DNA of 64,000 nucleotides from Leuctra nigra (taxonomy: Eukaryota; Arthropoda; Insecta; Plecoptera; Leuctridae), in contig OW203763.1 of NCBI GenBank assembly GCA_934045905.1, forward strand, positions 16,250,948-16,314,947, given 5' to 3'. Under the pieces are notes generated by a model. That model had not been told where the DNA came from and did not search any database. It saw only the letters and a list, made by a program, of their open reading frames with translations. A program made the translations under genes and the position numbers. Shown here one piece after another: positions 21,350 through 34,389 of this stretch. Positions within the stretch are counted from its first letter, which is position 1. Every line of letters starts with the position of its first letter.

Positions 21350-21480
21350 GTCGTGGCACAAGTAGCGACTGAGGCAAACCATAAAAAACATCAGTCAGGA
21401 AGGATGGCCGCGAGAATCGAAGCATGGACCTCCGAAGTGCAAGTCCAGTGCGTTACAACTTGAGTAAACTTGCTCTGTAG
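21350..21480 (-). mobile_element. Decayed tRNA-derived SINE
   Basis: On the minus strand: CAAGTTGTAACGCACTGGAC, then a worn B box (GCTTCGATTCTCGCGG) and a body CATCCTTCCTGACTGATG. It resembles the copy at 25560-25695 in order and wording. Confidence 0.5.
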
Positions 21481-23240
21481 GATTATTCTGAACGTTTGAA
21501 TAATTGACCATTGTTATACTACTGTCTTTGTTCCCATTGTCTGTTCCTCTCATCAAACAAAATTTAGCTTACCCAACATCAAAACTAGCATCACACCTTT
21601 TTTCTATGTCTAATGATATTATTGTTTTTATGCAAGTATTGTTATTGTTATTACTTCGTATTGTTTATCAAAACAGTAAACACATTTTCAAACAAACATT
21701 TTTTAATCGTAAACGTCGAGTCAATGACAATCTGAATGATTCAACGAATCATTATGCCGGTGTATACTGCAGTCACATGATGCTCTAACCATCACGGCAA
21801 AAGAGAGGAGTGTTTCTCACATCCGCGAAACCAGGGTCGATTAATTGTCTGTTGTTCAACCTAGATCCTCCCATCCTATCCCGTGTATGAGTTCATTTCA
21901 CCTTGCTCAAATTAAACAAAAAACTTGTTCGATGAACTTCAATGGGAAGAAATGTTTTCGTCATAGAAATACATACAAATAATTTAAGATTTCGAAATGT
22001 GGATGTGTACTGGAATTTTAAATTATACAGTCGGCAGGAGAACGCGAAGAGAAGAAATATAGTCAAAATAAGCATAAATTCTACAAAAAAAGGACTGTGA
22101 TCCACTTTCTCCCCCATAAAATCACAACACCAAGGGTTCTATGAACACCTTTAACTATCCTATAAATTATACTTATATATTACCTAGATAGCTTCCTGAA
22201 ATCACCTTAAACCACGATCAAGGTAGTTGTGTGCTAGACTCGAACTCTGTGCTTCTTATTGAACACGCAAACACATTACGGTGTCAGTGTCATTACCTTT
22301 GATGACTTCTACATTCCATACATTGCAATGCACACGATGGCAATTCGTTTAATTTCAAGGTCATCTCTCACAGTAAGTAATAGCTCTACTTAAAAACTGT
22401 GTATGAAATGTAGACCTACCTATCGACTTTTGAACTTCACTTTTGTCCAGAGAATGAAGTTAGAAGGTTATCAATAGAAAAAACACTGGAATCATTTTCT
22501 AAAGCTAGGTTCGTAATTTAATGAAATTTATACTGATTGCAAAATCTTTTTAAAACATAAAGGTTGGAATTTTTTAATGTTTACATTGATGAAGGAATGG
22601 AGTAGAGGACAATAAAGTGGCACCTTGTTACATGAAATAAAATTGTATGTATTACTTTGAAACACAAAGAAAAAAGCAAGGATATTAAGGTATTCGTATT
22701 TTTACACACAATTGTTTTAATTTGCTTAATACGTTGCCCTACAGACGGAAGCCGAGTTTGAAAACAGTCGAGTTGAAATACTTGCTCAATAAAATATATT
22801 GTGAACATTTGTTAATGTCAGGAACTACGATCGAAGCAGATTCAGAATGCTAATAAGAAATAAGATTGTGACCAGGATGGCAAGAATATAATCAAATCGT
22901 AACGGACAACGGTAAAGCTGAGAGAGGTGCCAAGGGAGTCGACTTGAATGGCAAATAAAAGAACAGTTCACTGAATCTCTAAGCCTAAAGAGTTGAACAG
23001 GCTAACATTCAAGTTATAGATCATGTTTTAATCACTTATTAGAGATAAGATTTACGTAATCAAACCGGTAAATACTACAGACAAATTTAATTTTAGAAGT
23101 TATCCATACAGAAAACCCAAAGTAGTTTGATTAATCATTTTTCTAACATCTTCCTAACAACTAGAGTAATTAAATTTATATTCTTAATCTCATCATGAGA
23201 CAATGTAACATTTGAACCGTGTGAAGGAGTACAAACTTAC

Positions 23241-23267
23241 GGTCCAAGGAGGTAGCACTACTGACAT
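23241..23267 (-). CDS. Ptp10D: Candidate first coding exon of Ptp10D
   Basis: ATG at 23267-23265 opens nine codons (MSVVLPPWT) ending at a near-perfect donor ACC|GTAAGT in phase 0. Joined to the 19435 exon this gives [19 protein letters not shown], a short hydrophobic leader cut just before the DLAIQIPGN mature end. An in-frame stop lies upstream, and the 5' sequence up to about 23550 is richer in G and C, as a 5' untranslated exon could be. The leader is shorter than usual, so a different start exon further upstream remains possible. Confidence 0.4.
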
Positions 23268-25559
23268 CGAAGCCGCTAATAATGAAGGGCCGTAGAGATC
23301 ACAATAATATGCAAAACCACGTCTTAGTAGCTCTTAGTGAATCTCCAGGAAAGTATCAAGGTAAACAAGTCTGTGTGAGTGAAACAGATGATGGCGTCGA
23401 GATCGCATTCACAGCATCTTGGGTTGATCCTTCGGCGGGGGCGAGGGCCATCAAACCCCATCAAGAGAATACCACGTGTTTCACACTTGAGTTGTGTTGT
23501 GGCTTACAAATCGATTATTTAATTAAACATATTTTTGATTATTATTCTTTTTAGTCGAGTTGTAGTGAGTGGTATTTCAAAGGTGTAAAAAATCGGGAAT
23601 GGTGTGTGTGGAAGATTCCACAAGATGATGAATTGTCAGTTGTTTACACACACATCGTTTTTGTACGTGATTATTAAAATTGAAAATACTGAAAATGTGA
23701 TCTGGAAAATTTTTGGGAGATACGCCAAAATTTTGCTTCAAAACCATGCGATTGTCAACTGACTGATTGAATTAAACTTTTAAATTCAAACGTCAAAGTC
23801 TCTTCAACAAACAAAGTCCGTGCCAAACCCACCGTTTATATTCCAACATATTTCCGGTATACAGAACCCCAGATTACTCGCCAAAAATTGATTAATTTTT
23901 CAAACATCAAAGTACTTTCCACGAAGCCTTTCATTTAGTAGGTATTCTTAGATTCGCGAGCCTAGTGCTGAGAACATTGACTGTTGTTGTATGGCGATGA
24001 GGACAGAATAACTGGCCGAGTGGAAGTACAGGTTTCAGTCGTGATCTCAACTTGAAACCAAGCCAATATTGCAAAAGAGTGTTTAACTAGAGCAAACATA
24101 CAGTCACTGGTTCGACTTACTACTGTTACTCCAGCAATATTATGACGGCCAATACAATTGATGATTTGGAAATGGAGAAACATTATGGTTGTATTAGGTA
24201 GTGATACCTTGTTAAGCAACATAAACCACCTGCGGTCAAATTTAGTAACTAATCTCTTTTGAGCGAATTTCATTTTTAATATTTCACCGTCCGAACGTTT
24301 TTACAACAAGGTTGATTGGAACATGGCATCAGGTTGCAATTAAATAAATTAAAATGTAACCATCGATTCTACAAGCCGTTTTTCTTCGTCAGATTGACCA
24401 AGTATTGCCAGGTATTGCTCAAGTACAGCCAAGATAATCAAATAATAACGACTACGTAGAGTACTACGTCTCTACTACGTCTAGGGTTGTGACTGTAATA
24501 ATTAATGATGTAATATCAAAATGAAGGCTATAAAGTAGATTTTAGTGTGGTACTCGAATATTTTGCTGTGAAACCAACCAGTGTAAAGTTCACCTTGTTG
24601 ACAGTATTACTGCGATTTTCAAGAATTACTATAATAAGTCATAATTGGCAGAGAAGAACAATTGACGTCAAAAGACGAAGCAAAGTCTTCAGAACCAAGT
24701 ACGTATATATATATATAATGTGTTTAGTTACGCTACCAATGCCATCCACATGACATTGCGTGCAAGATAAAAGAATTCTTTCGAGAATTGAGGAAAGTTG
24801 GTTTGCCAGTGCTGACTGGCACACTGTTCGACAAAGCCATCATTAAAACGCGATTATTTTGTTAAACACATCAAAATTTAGTAATTCTAAGCTTGTTTGT
24901 TTACAAATACAACCTCCCAGGATGACATCTTTTCGTCAAGATTGTTGGGAGAATGAGTGTATATTACTTGTTACTTTTTATTGTATTGGTGGAAAATAAG
25001 TTAGGACCTGACTAATTAATTGTCGTATGTTTCATCGTCGTTGACTTTCTCAAATCATCTTACTTACATGACGCGACCAAAATTTGGTGTCTTTCCGGAG
25101 ATAAATTCTGGTTATAGCTTTTTATGGAACCATTCATATATATACATATATCGTTTATTACGGAAGCAATAAAATTATTATATTACCTCAAAAATAAAAT
25201 ATTTTATTGAACTTGACGCCAAGGTCAGAAAATAGTGATATTTAACCATTTAGAATTTTTTAAAACGAGAATTGGCACACAATGTATTAAAAATAATTCT
25301 AACATCGAATAAAAAAAATAACTAATTTGTCACATTGTTCCTTGATTTCTAGTGATGCCTGCGGCAACAGTGTGACGTTGTCAACGCGCTATGGGAACAT
25401 CCGCAAGGAGGAGCGAACCTTAACACGTGTGTCGTCAGCATATGAGCGCCACGCCACGTGTGCGGCTGTCACAGATGTCGCCGACAGCCTCCCGGACACA
25501 GACCACGTGGTCGACAACATCGCGACGATGATTCAGGTCGTGACCTCTTAGGAGAGAAC

Positions 25560-25695
25560 CTTCACATCATTTGCCTCTCGCTCTCGACTGAGAGAAACCG
25601 CGAAACAGCCTCAATCAGGAGAGACGATCGCGGGAATCGAACCCCGGCCGATGGAGTGCAAGTTCAGAGAATTACCACTGAACCAACTTGTTAAG
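25560..25695 (-). mobile_element. tRNA-derived SINE
   Basis: On the minus strand it starts AAGTTGGTTCAGTGGTAATT (A-box-like) and has the RNA polymerase III B box GGTTCGATTCCCGCG, then a body ending GGCAAATGATGTGAAGG and TTCTCTCC. The same wording order is seen at 46830-46960. Confidence 0.65.
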
Positions 25696-28114
25696 TTTTT
25701 TTTGGCATCGACTTCGCGTTGAGCTAACGACGTTTGAGAATGTTAGGAACTATCTCAGCATTTGAAAGACTGTGATGAACACACTGGGCAGAGTGACTAG
25801 ACCTTCGTATTCCTCGAAATATCGTACAAATGTCAAAAAGAATGAAAAAAGAATGTGGAGAAATAAGTACGATACAGCATGAGATCCCTTATAAGCCACG
25901 ACCGATGCCTTCCCCCTTCATTATCTTTCCTCATACAATCATTCACATAGGTGGCAAAAGTCGAGTATGTAAAAAAAACAATATTGAAATATAAATTCAT
26001 ATATTCAAATACATCCAGTTCTTTCTTATCGGATTCTTTCGAGAGATTGATATATATAATTTTCTTGGTTTTCTCTGCTTGACTGGATTACAGGGGAATA
26101 TTTTTCTTTATGTTCAGAATATTTAATTTCAGAAACATAGAGAAATAATCCACATCTTAATTTTATTGAAAAAACCTAATAGGCTTGACAAATAACGTTC
26201 CTTGGGTTTTGGTCTAGTAGTTCAACGCTATTACTTGGTTAACAAATTGATTTCATTCAATATTTCAAGCTTGAATTGAAATGTAGATTGTCGGCCTTGG
26301 TTAGTCGTTGCTCAAGATTCACGTAAAATATGATGATTCCACTTTATCCAAGAACCCTACACTGTAATGGGGAAACATTAATGACTACATTACATACTTC
26401 TTCAGATGTAGAAGAAACTAATTTGAAACAATGTGACAATCACTGTATGTACAATGATAATTCTGCCACAGGTAAGCGTTAATTTTGTGTCATAACAAAC
26501 ACTAAAAAATAAAAATCCCACATATTCTATAGATTGTGTCAGTTGCTTCGTTTATTCTTCACAATGCAAGATCATAAAAAATTGGAATCAAGATATGTTA
26601 AGATTTTGACAATATCTAAATTCTTGCCGTCCTAAAATTAGGTAGGTATAATATTATTTTTTTAATATATATTTAATTTTGTCAAGATCTTTCAGCAGAG
26701 TGTATCATATTAACATGCTAAAGGTTAAAAGAACAAGTTTGTATGCGTTATTCATTTCTTTTCACATGCGACGACCTCGGTATAATTTTCGTCTCAAACC
26801 ATCTCGACGTCCAACTGTATTAAACTTATGTGTCATAATTTCAACTCTTGACACAAGAGGACATCTTGTTGCATGTCTTTGGCTCGGTGTATGCAGAATG
26901 GAGGGAATTCAGACGGAACAGTGTTAGATGTTACGCCACTTTACGCTCAGTGATTCAACCGTCATTGGAGAAAGTTGCCTTCGATTCAAAATCACCTTTC
27001 CAACAGCTCAGTAGATTCGATTTTTTTCAACATAAAGAGTATCAGAATGGAGGTGAATGTATACGTGAAGCCATATAATTTTTCTTGTTACGAAAAGTGG
27101 GTGGAAGCTGTGAGCTGTCGAGCGTGTAAGCGGGGTATTTAAATCTTATTCAAAATCTGACAGTTTCGAATGCTGGATTAGATTATATTGAAATCGTGTT
27201 GAGGGTTCATATACAGTTTGACGTGTTTTTGAATTTCTACTGGACGAAATTGATCCTCCCCAATGAAGATATACGACCACAATCTGTACCATAGTACTAC
27301 TCTTTTCATCATTCTCTCCCAATCTTCATAATTACTCAGATGCCAAATGACCACACAGTCGAGACGTCTATAAAAACTATTTTAAAAAAGCATTGTCGTT
27401 GCTCTACTTAATTCTTTTTGCATGTAACTTTGGACGAATGTCCCATAGAGTTGCCAAACTCTTTCTACGGTGAATACAATGGCGTTTCATTACAATAAAC
27501 TGTCATAAGAAATCATAAAATTACGCACTACGGAAAAAAATACAAGAGATTAGAAATTCGGTATTTTAATTCAAAGATTGTTCTCTATATAGATGCCAAT
27601 TTATTGGAGATTATTTAATAAAATGTTTATTCCATTTAAATTTCCCCGTAAGTCTAATCCAAACCAAAAGTTTTGAACAACGTAAATCTCAATATGAATT
27701 GAGAAACCCTATTTGTACTCCAGTGAATCAACATTTCTATGTTGACCCTTGAGTGGAATTATTCTGTAACTGTCTGTAGACTTGTGAATTGATAAGCAGA
27801 AAATATTTTCGTATGATCATGCACTGGCCATGAGTTCCTATACTTAAAACGTGACAATCAGACAGGTAAATGTTGACTGAATCAAAGCGAAACTTTATGA
27901 ACAAGCTAACACCTGTCTCAACTTACATCACAGCTTTCTAAATCCATTCAATCGCTGATAGCAACGATAGGGGCTGGAGATACGAATGAAAATTGCGATT
28001 TTTCTCTCGACTCTCTTTCTGAATTGTTTTAAAACACACCCAGCCACAAATTTTGCCAACCATGAATGGCAAATTTAAATTAAATACTTTCGTGTGCCAA
28101 GTTACTAAATTGCC

Positions 28115-28144
28115 TCATCTGGGGGGGATGTTACCCCCAGATGA
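28115..28144. repeat. G/C-stem hairpin
   Basis: Perfect 11-bp arms TCATCTGGGGG and CCCCCAGATGA around an 8-base loop. Confidence 0.6.
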
Positions 28145-29401
28145 TCACTACTACATAATCACTAATAAAATAAAATGATTGGAGATCTAATCGCTCTTGC
28201 CATAGATACCAAGACGTTTAACATAATTATTTAGTACCTACTGCCCAAATTAGCGCAACTAAAATATTTTTTATGTATAATTAAAATGAGTCAATAGAGA
28301 GATGAGTCACATTGAAAATCCACCACAGCCTCAAGGACAAGACGAACAAACTATCACAAAACAACAACACAATCAGTGCGCACATTAGACAAAATGTAGA
28401 TATAAAATTAAGAATTGAAGAAAAATCACAAAATTTAAAAAATAAACTAGATAATATAAAACAATTACAAAAAAATAACATACAGATTGACAATCACAAA
28501 ATAAACAAGCGATTAATTTTTTTTTAAAATATTTGAAATTTAAAAATCCAAAAAGAAACGCCAGCAATGTTGACAGAAACGTCTCCTTCATAGAGATTCT
28601 ATTCGTCACAGTGTGAAGAAAACACATCTCCATCAAGGTTGATACATTTACATTTCACTTTTACTTTAGCTGCCTTTAGGTACTTCATGAGCCGAAGCAG
28701 AATCAGGCTGGAATAGTCGGAGTCGGACACAGAATCAATGTGTATTTTACTTTCCAAACATTTATTCAGTTGGTAGGAACTCACGTCACGAACAAACCAT
28801 TAAACAATTACCGTCGCAAAAATCAACCATCGATTTGATTCTTTTTTTCACACTGACGTTCATTATTAAGATGAGAGCTACGAAGGAATTAATAAATTGC
28901 TACAAACATGACAAGGCAGAAACTACAATCTATGAAGAAGATGCTGGTGATGCTTGCATGTTTTCATCGATTTATTATTTAAATTAATTGAAGTCCTTCG
29001 CAGTCATGTGCGCCAGGGGGGCAAGGGGCGGCAAGAGGGGACTCCTCCGGAATCCAAGATTGTATAAATAAATTGAGCGATTCTAGTTTTTAATTAACAC
29101 TTATCGACAGTCCAACCTAAAAATTATTTTTCCATGCGTAAAGTGAAAAAAATGGGCACGTTTCGGGTTTCAAGCCCCAAGTTACACACCATCTAGCTAT
29201 CATCTAGTATAGATTACGATTTGGTCGTTTCATATTTAAAAGTGATTGTGAAAAGTCATTTGAATTCAAGTATTCTTAGCATAACAACAATGGAGTGAAC
29301 AAGAATTCATTGTTCCTGTACTTATGACTCGGCACCTATGCAATTAAACATGTTGTGAGCGAACATGGGACAAGAAGGGTCGTATCCAAGGTGACTCGGT
29401 A

Positions 29402-29403
<2 letters not shown>

Positions 29404-29442
<39 letters not shown>

Positions 29443-29443
29443 G
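29404..29443. repeat. (ATC)n microsatellite
   Basis: About thirteen uninterrupted trinucleotide units. Confidence 0.95.
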
Positions 29444-30272
29444 TGTCATAATAACTAAGCGACACAGCAAAGACATTAAGCAAAATATCTAAATATTTTA
29501 GCATTTCTATTGTTGTATTATGCGTGCAATCAGAAGGGTTGTTATATTGCGATTACCATCGTTACTTCACTGAACAGTGTGATAGGTACAGTGAGGTAAA
29601 CTGTAAACTACTAAATACTGATCAACATGCATAGATTCGGGAGTGATTGTGTGACGTTTTACATGGTACCACAACAGGGTGTTTACTATTGATTTTATAA
29701 TTTGGAAAATGTTGACATTATAGCACGCAAATTTAGTCCATTCACCACATGACCACTCTATACAATCTCAAGGCAAAGTGGCGTGTTGTCAGATCGCAAA
29801 CCGAACATATTTCTTTAGATTTGAACGGAAAAAATAAAAAGGCAGTCGTGCCAAGTTCATGTAGAAGTTGGAATTAAATGTAATGCCTCATAAAGCTTAC
29901 TACTCGTATACCAGATTTTTGGTGAACTTTTAAAAACAAATAATTCTGAAAATCATATTTAATTTAAAGTTACTAGAAAAAACGCTCAGTGTAACGCGTT
30001 GATGAGCGAGCACCAGTACGTGCAACTTCTCGACCCGGAATTCCGTACCAAACGCACGAAAACAAAAACATCCATACTATGAATTGAAATATGATCCACT
30101 CAATCAACATAAAAGTAGGTATCTGCTTTTCATTGAAACTTAAAAATAGCATCTAAACACTCTGGTAGTACCTAAAGCAAATCAGATTCGGTTGCAGTGG
30201 AAAAACATTCTTTGCGATACTTCATTCTGACAGCTATTAAAAATTTCAATAAGTGCATTGTAGGTATAATAC

Positions 30273-30653
30273 CAAACGGAAGCGAGCGGTAATCGCACGG
30301 TTCGTCAGAGCGTTTTTTTGAAATTTTGTCTTCCCACTAAATAATTTTAAAAAATCAGATAGTAACGACCCATTACAGCCTGATAGACTAAATAATGCCG
30401 CACACTGTAGTACTTTATGACCTCTGCTACGATCTCTAAGTGTTAAATACGATTATTTTTTATTTAAAAATATCGTATTTAACACTTTGAAGTCGTACCA
30501 GAAGTCATAAAGTACTACAGTGTGCGGCATTATTTAGTCTATTAGGCTGTAATGGGTCGTTACTATCTGATTTTTTAAAATTATTTAGTGGGAAGACAAA
30601 ATTTCAAAAAAAACGCTCTGACGAACCGTGCGATTCCCGTTCGCTTCCGTTTG
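30273..30653. repeat. 381-bp palindrome (foldback or hairpin element)
   Basis: Two arms of about 180 bp run in opposite orientation around a short AT-rich loop near 30463. The outer ends share CAAACGGAAGCG; matching inner blocks include CGCACGGTTCGTC, TCAGATAGTAACGACCCATT, GCCGCACACTGTAGTACTTT and AAGTGTTAAATACGAT, each with its reverse complement. Mismatches are few and concentrated near the loop. No target-site duplication was found. The transcript of either strand would fold into a long hairpin. Confidence 0.9.
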
Positions 30654-31249
30654 CCTCTTAACTGATTAGGATGAAAATTTGTAAAATAAGAGACAATGTT
30701 GGTCTTAATGCAAAATATGATTTCGATCAGATTTATCGAAGACCATTTTCATTCTTCAACCGATCAGGAGATATTTATTTATTTTAACCAAAGAACGGAT
30801 TTCAAAAAAAAATTGGGTCTCCTAACAGAAAAGGTGGTCCTTAGTCCTTACATGTGTGCAAAATTTCAGATTGATTGGTGAAACGGTGCGACTTGTATTG
30901 CTCCAGGTAGCAGACAAAAAACAGAGGTCCGTGTCAAATCAGTCAAAGTAGTTGCTCGCTCAAAAATATATAAAAAAAAATACCTTGAAGAAAAATTATG
31001 TGTACAATATTATTTTGTAAATTGAACTTATAAATAGATACTTCGAGGGCTAAATAGAAATAAATAAAAAAGTTTCGTAAACGATTCAGGTTGAAAACGG
31101 TTGATGTTTGATGATTTAATGACAGGTCTCCGGAAGAACCGGTGTGTTTTGGTTTAATGAAACGCGTGTTCTTCTTTTAATCTAAAACGGCGCCAAAAAC
31201 AACGGCTAACATGAAAATCGACCAAGGTCTCGACAGGACGACGACATAC

Positions 31250-31384
31250 CTTCACGGTGTCATGGTTTGACAAGGATCAGGCTGGAGCGGATTTCCTTGG
31301 CACTTGACGGAGGATCAGGAACTACTCACATGCTAATACCATGCGAAGACGAACGACAGTATCGTTGTTCCGCTGGGATGAACA
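31250..31384 (-). other. Candidate 5' untranslated exon
   Basis: A GC-richer island on the minus strand ending in a consensus donor GTGAAG|GTATGT. A possible acceptor, CTAACTGCGCAG, bounds it at 31384. It has no long open frame, only a short upstream-type ORF (ATG ACA CCG TGA). Its orientation suits a non-coding 5' exon of Ptp10D. Confidence 0.22.
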
Positions 31385-32939
31385 CTGCGCAGTTAGAATG
31401 ATTGGGATTCAGCAAACCAACATGCAAATTTACCTACTTGATTATAGTGACATCCCATGAGCACTCAAGTTCAATATGTAAATGTCCCTCTGCATAGACT
31501 ATAATCCTTAATGTTCAAGGCCAATGATCGATATATGGGGTGGAAAGACTTTCTTGCAGGGCCCGATCCACTACACCATATAATCATTTGTTGATACAAA
31601 TAATTCGGCATCCGAAAAAGCAAAAAGTGTATGATTTTGATCGATTTGTTTTCATAAATGTGTAGATAGTAAACATATTGTTTAATTATCCTAATATAGA
31701 ACAGAGAGTAAAAAGTAACAAAATGTATTTAATTGGGTTAATGTAATTATGTGGTCTAATTAACGGCTGTGCACTTTTTCCTTTATAACACCTCCATAAA
31801 ACAAGCATAAAGAGGTTTATTTGAACTATATCATGGTAATAACTAATTAACATAATGTGTCATCTTTAAAATACGTCAAGTGATTGCAACAGTAAAGTTC
31901 AAAGTGGCCTTCATTTGAAATGTCAAAACGGTTGGATGAAGCCACAGGGCACAAAGTAAACTGCCAAGTTTTGCAACAAAAAATAGAGTTCTCACTAAAT
32001 GGAAAGTACATCGGTAAAAAGTCCTCCAACAATTTGTCCATTCACCGGTGACATCAAAAGATTTTTAAAAAATCCATGCATATTACTCATCTGCGAAACA
32101 TCGCTTTCAAAAGTGCTGCAAGAACTCTGGGATAGTTACATTCATTCAGTCCTCATATTCCAGTCATCACTGATCACTGATCAGCATTCACTAACAAATC
32201 TCGTGAGTTGCTAAACTTCGTAATGTTAAAAAAAAAAATCAGTAATGACTTAATTATTACTGATAATAAAAATAAGACACGTAGAATTCGAAGTCAACTT
32301 TGATTAATAAATACACGATAATTCTCAAATATAAGTCCTTGTATTTAAAGTAAATCGAACCCTGGACCACCGACACCATTAGTAAAATCACAACAAATCC
32401 AACACAAACACAATTTGTCATAAGAGCATGGTATAACAACATTATTCTTATCTACCAGTTCTGATAACAAAAGCATGTGAAGCACGTGCGTCGATGAAAA
32501 ACCCGCGAAAACATTCAACAAGTTGTATATTTGAAACAATCCATTTTCTTCAAACATAAAATTCAATCATATTTACCTTGCATAAGAAGAGAAGTAAGAA
32601 ACCACATAAAATGGAGAGGTGAAAACTGCAATAACTTGATAAAAGTCGGTCACTTTTCATGTTCACACTTCTCTAGCACTTCAAATGCCGCCCTACTTTA
32701 GAGAACTATTGTGGTGCAGGACCACTCAAGACAAAGCACAGATATCATAATGTTTTAATAGAATCCTTTTTAAGGGATGAAAATTGTACGTAATTATAGA
32801 GAGAAGAAACGATCGCTCAAAAATGTATAAATAAATAAGAGCACCGTAAAGTAATTTTAAGTACCGCACAACAATTTTTTTTATAAAATCACAAAGAAAA
32901 CGCACACGACACAATAGTAATTCTGCAGACTTTATAAAA

Positions 32940-33538
32940 TTTAGGGGCTTTCGAACCGCCCCCTCCACTGAAGTGAATGTCCTTACAACTTTCAAATACC
33001 TCCAGCGCGACCACAAAAGACTCAACACTGAAGAAAACAAGCTGTTATTCGTGTAGACATTAATCTCAATAGAATATTTATATCTATTTAAGGAACAATT
33101 AACTCAAAAGGTGGTTTTCCCATTCTTCATGAATCTACAGCTAGTTGATATGACAGACGATTTTTTTTCCACTCCATTTACGAAACTGCCGTCTTGATTC
33201 CTAACCTCAGACTCAACTCTGCGGCACACACTTCACACATCTACTCTTCTTGGTAACTCCTGACTCCACATCATTACGTACGGCGAGTTACCATTGTACC
33301 ATTATTCAAGACCGAACGGAAACGAACGAAGGTTTACGAACGAAATACCTTTCCAAAGTTAGCGTAATAGCACAGGTGGTGCCATCTTCCTGATGAAAAC
33401 GAGTTTAGAAACGACGTGAACACCGTATACCGACTGAGCCGAAGATTTCTAGTTTCAATGTACACCGCTACTAAAAAGTGCTGTCATCTCAGTTTGGTAT
33501 TTTGCAACTTTTGCGACGCCACGAAAATCGCGTACAAA
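32940..33538. promoter_or_regulatory. Candidate divergent promoter region
   Basis: A stretch with more CpG than its surroundings. It lies upstream of a plus-strand ATG at 33539. On the minus strand it holds TTTTATAAAGTCTGCAG (TATA-like) and TTCAGTGG (initiator-like TCAGT). It could serve the plus-strand exon and the distant 5' end of Ptp10D. Sequence composition is the only support. Confidence 0.22.
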
Positions 33539-33593
33539 ATGGCGGACGTGGAATTTATGCATGAGATTACAGAGATTACTTCTCATCTTTTAA
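33539..33593 (+). CDS. Candidate first coding exon of an unidentified plus-strand gene
   Basis: ACAAAATGGCG is a strong insect start context. Eighteen codons (MADVEFMHEITEITSHLL) run to TTTTAA|GTAAGA, a consensus donor, in phase 1. The 5' sequence is non-coding and CpG-enriched. No downstream exon could be identified, so the gene remains unnamed; it may have a long first intron. Confidence 0.35.
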
Positions 33594-33859
33594 GTAAGAT
33601 TTTTTTTGTCTAAATTTTCCTCTCAGGAACATAGAAAAAACACTAAAATTAAATTAGAAATATTAAGAACTGAATTAAAATTATTTATAATTATTTTCCA
33701 AGTAATGTAATGCGGGTTGCTTCTGTGCCCGGCGTCTCATGATCGACACAAAATGGAGTCGCAATAACATCCACGTTTCATGAATAGCCGCAAGATGGAG
33801 CAAGTAGGATTAACTACCTACCTACACAGAATTCCGTGTACCTAAGCATTGACCATGGA

Positions 33860-34381
33860 CAGACATGGGCAGTATCTAGATACTTGTATCTTAAGATACG
33901 TATCTTAGATACATTTGTATCTTGTATCTAGTATTTTAAATACATAAGCCAAATGTATCTGTATCTTGTATTTTAAATACCCATTTCTAAAGTATTTTGT
34001 ATCTTTTTCGAAGATTTAAAATACAAGATACATTTTATGCGCCTAGAATTTCAAAAGAGAGCAGACAAGCATAAAAAATACACGTTGCCGCATTGAATCG
34101 ATCAAGAATATGTTAAGTATGTTGCCTTACAAATAGAACAAATTAAAATTTAATTTAGAAAGTTAGTCCCTAAATTTTTACTGTTGGATGATGTGTATAA
34201 GAATATAAAAAGTATCTTTATATGTATCTTTTTTGAAGTATCTAAAGATACTATCTTGTATCTTGTATTTTAAATACATCTCTAAAATGTATCTTCTATC
34301 TTGTATTTTAGATACCCAAATGAAAAGTATCAGTATCTTGTATTCCAAATACATTGAAACAGAGTATTTTGCCCATGTCTG
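33860..34381. mobile_element. hAT-type MITE with 8-bp target duplication
   Basis: Terminal inverted repeats CAGACATGGGCA bound 522 bp. The flanks are perfect direct 8-bp duplications ACCATGGA at 33852-33859 and 34382-34389. TIRs starting CAG with 8-bp duplications are the hallmark of hAT elements. The interior has no coding capacity. It is largely built from degenerate GTATCT and GTATTTTAAATAC motifs near both ends. Confidence 0.88.
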
Positions 34382-34389
34382 ACCATGGA

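Larger units (their letters stand above)
19436..23240 (-). other. Probable first coding intron of Ptp10D
   Basis: Assigned as intron because the phase 0 acceptor at 19436 fits the phase 0 donor at 23240. It contains a GC-rich patch with a 53-codon small ORF (20943-21104), a decayed SINE (21350-21480) and a further tRNA-like B-box remnant near 22200-22290. Otherwise AT-rich. Confidence 0.45.
23555..29400. other. AT-rich region, no confident gene
   Basis: Probably 5' intron of Ptp10D or intergenic. It contains the GC-rich patch 25353-25551, a SINE at 25560-25695, a TA-rich run near 24700-24720 and a short G/C hairpin at 28115-28144. Open frames at 26679-27078 and 28281-28784 show no recognisable motifs. 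Confidence 0.5.

Noticed and set aside
24700..24720. TATATATATATAA string as a promoter
   Set aside because: Simple TA repeat in AT-rich DNA with no adjacent exon.
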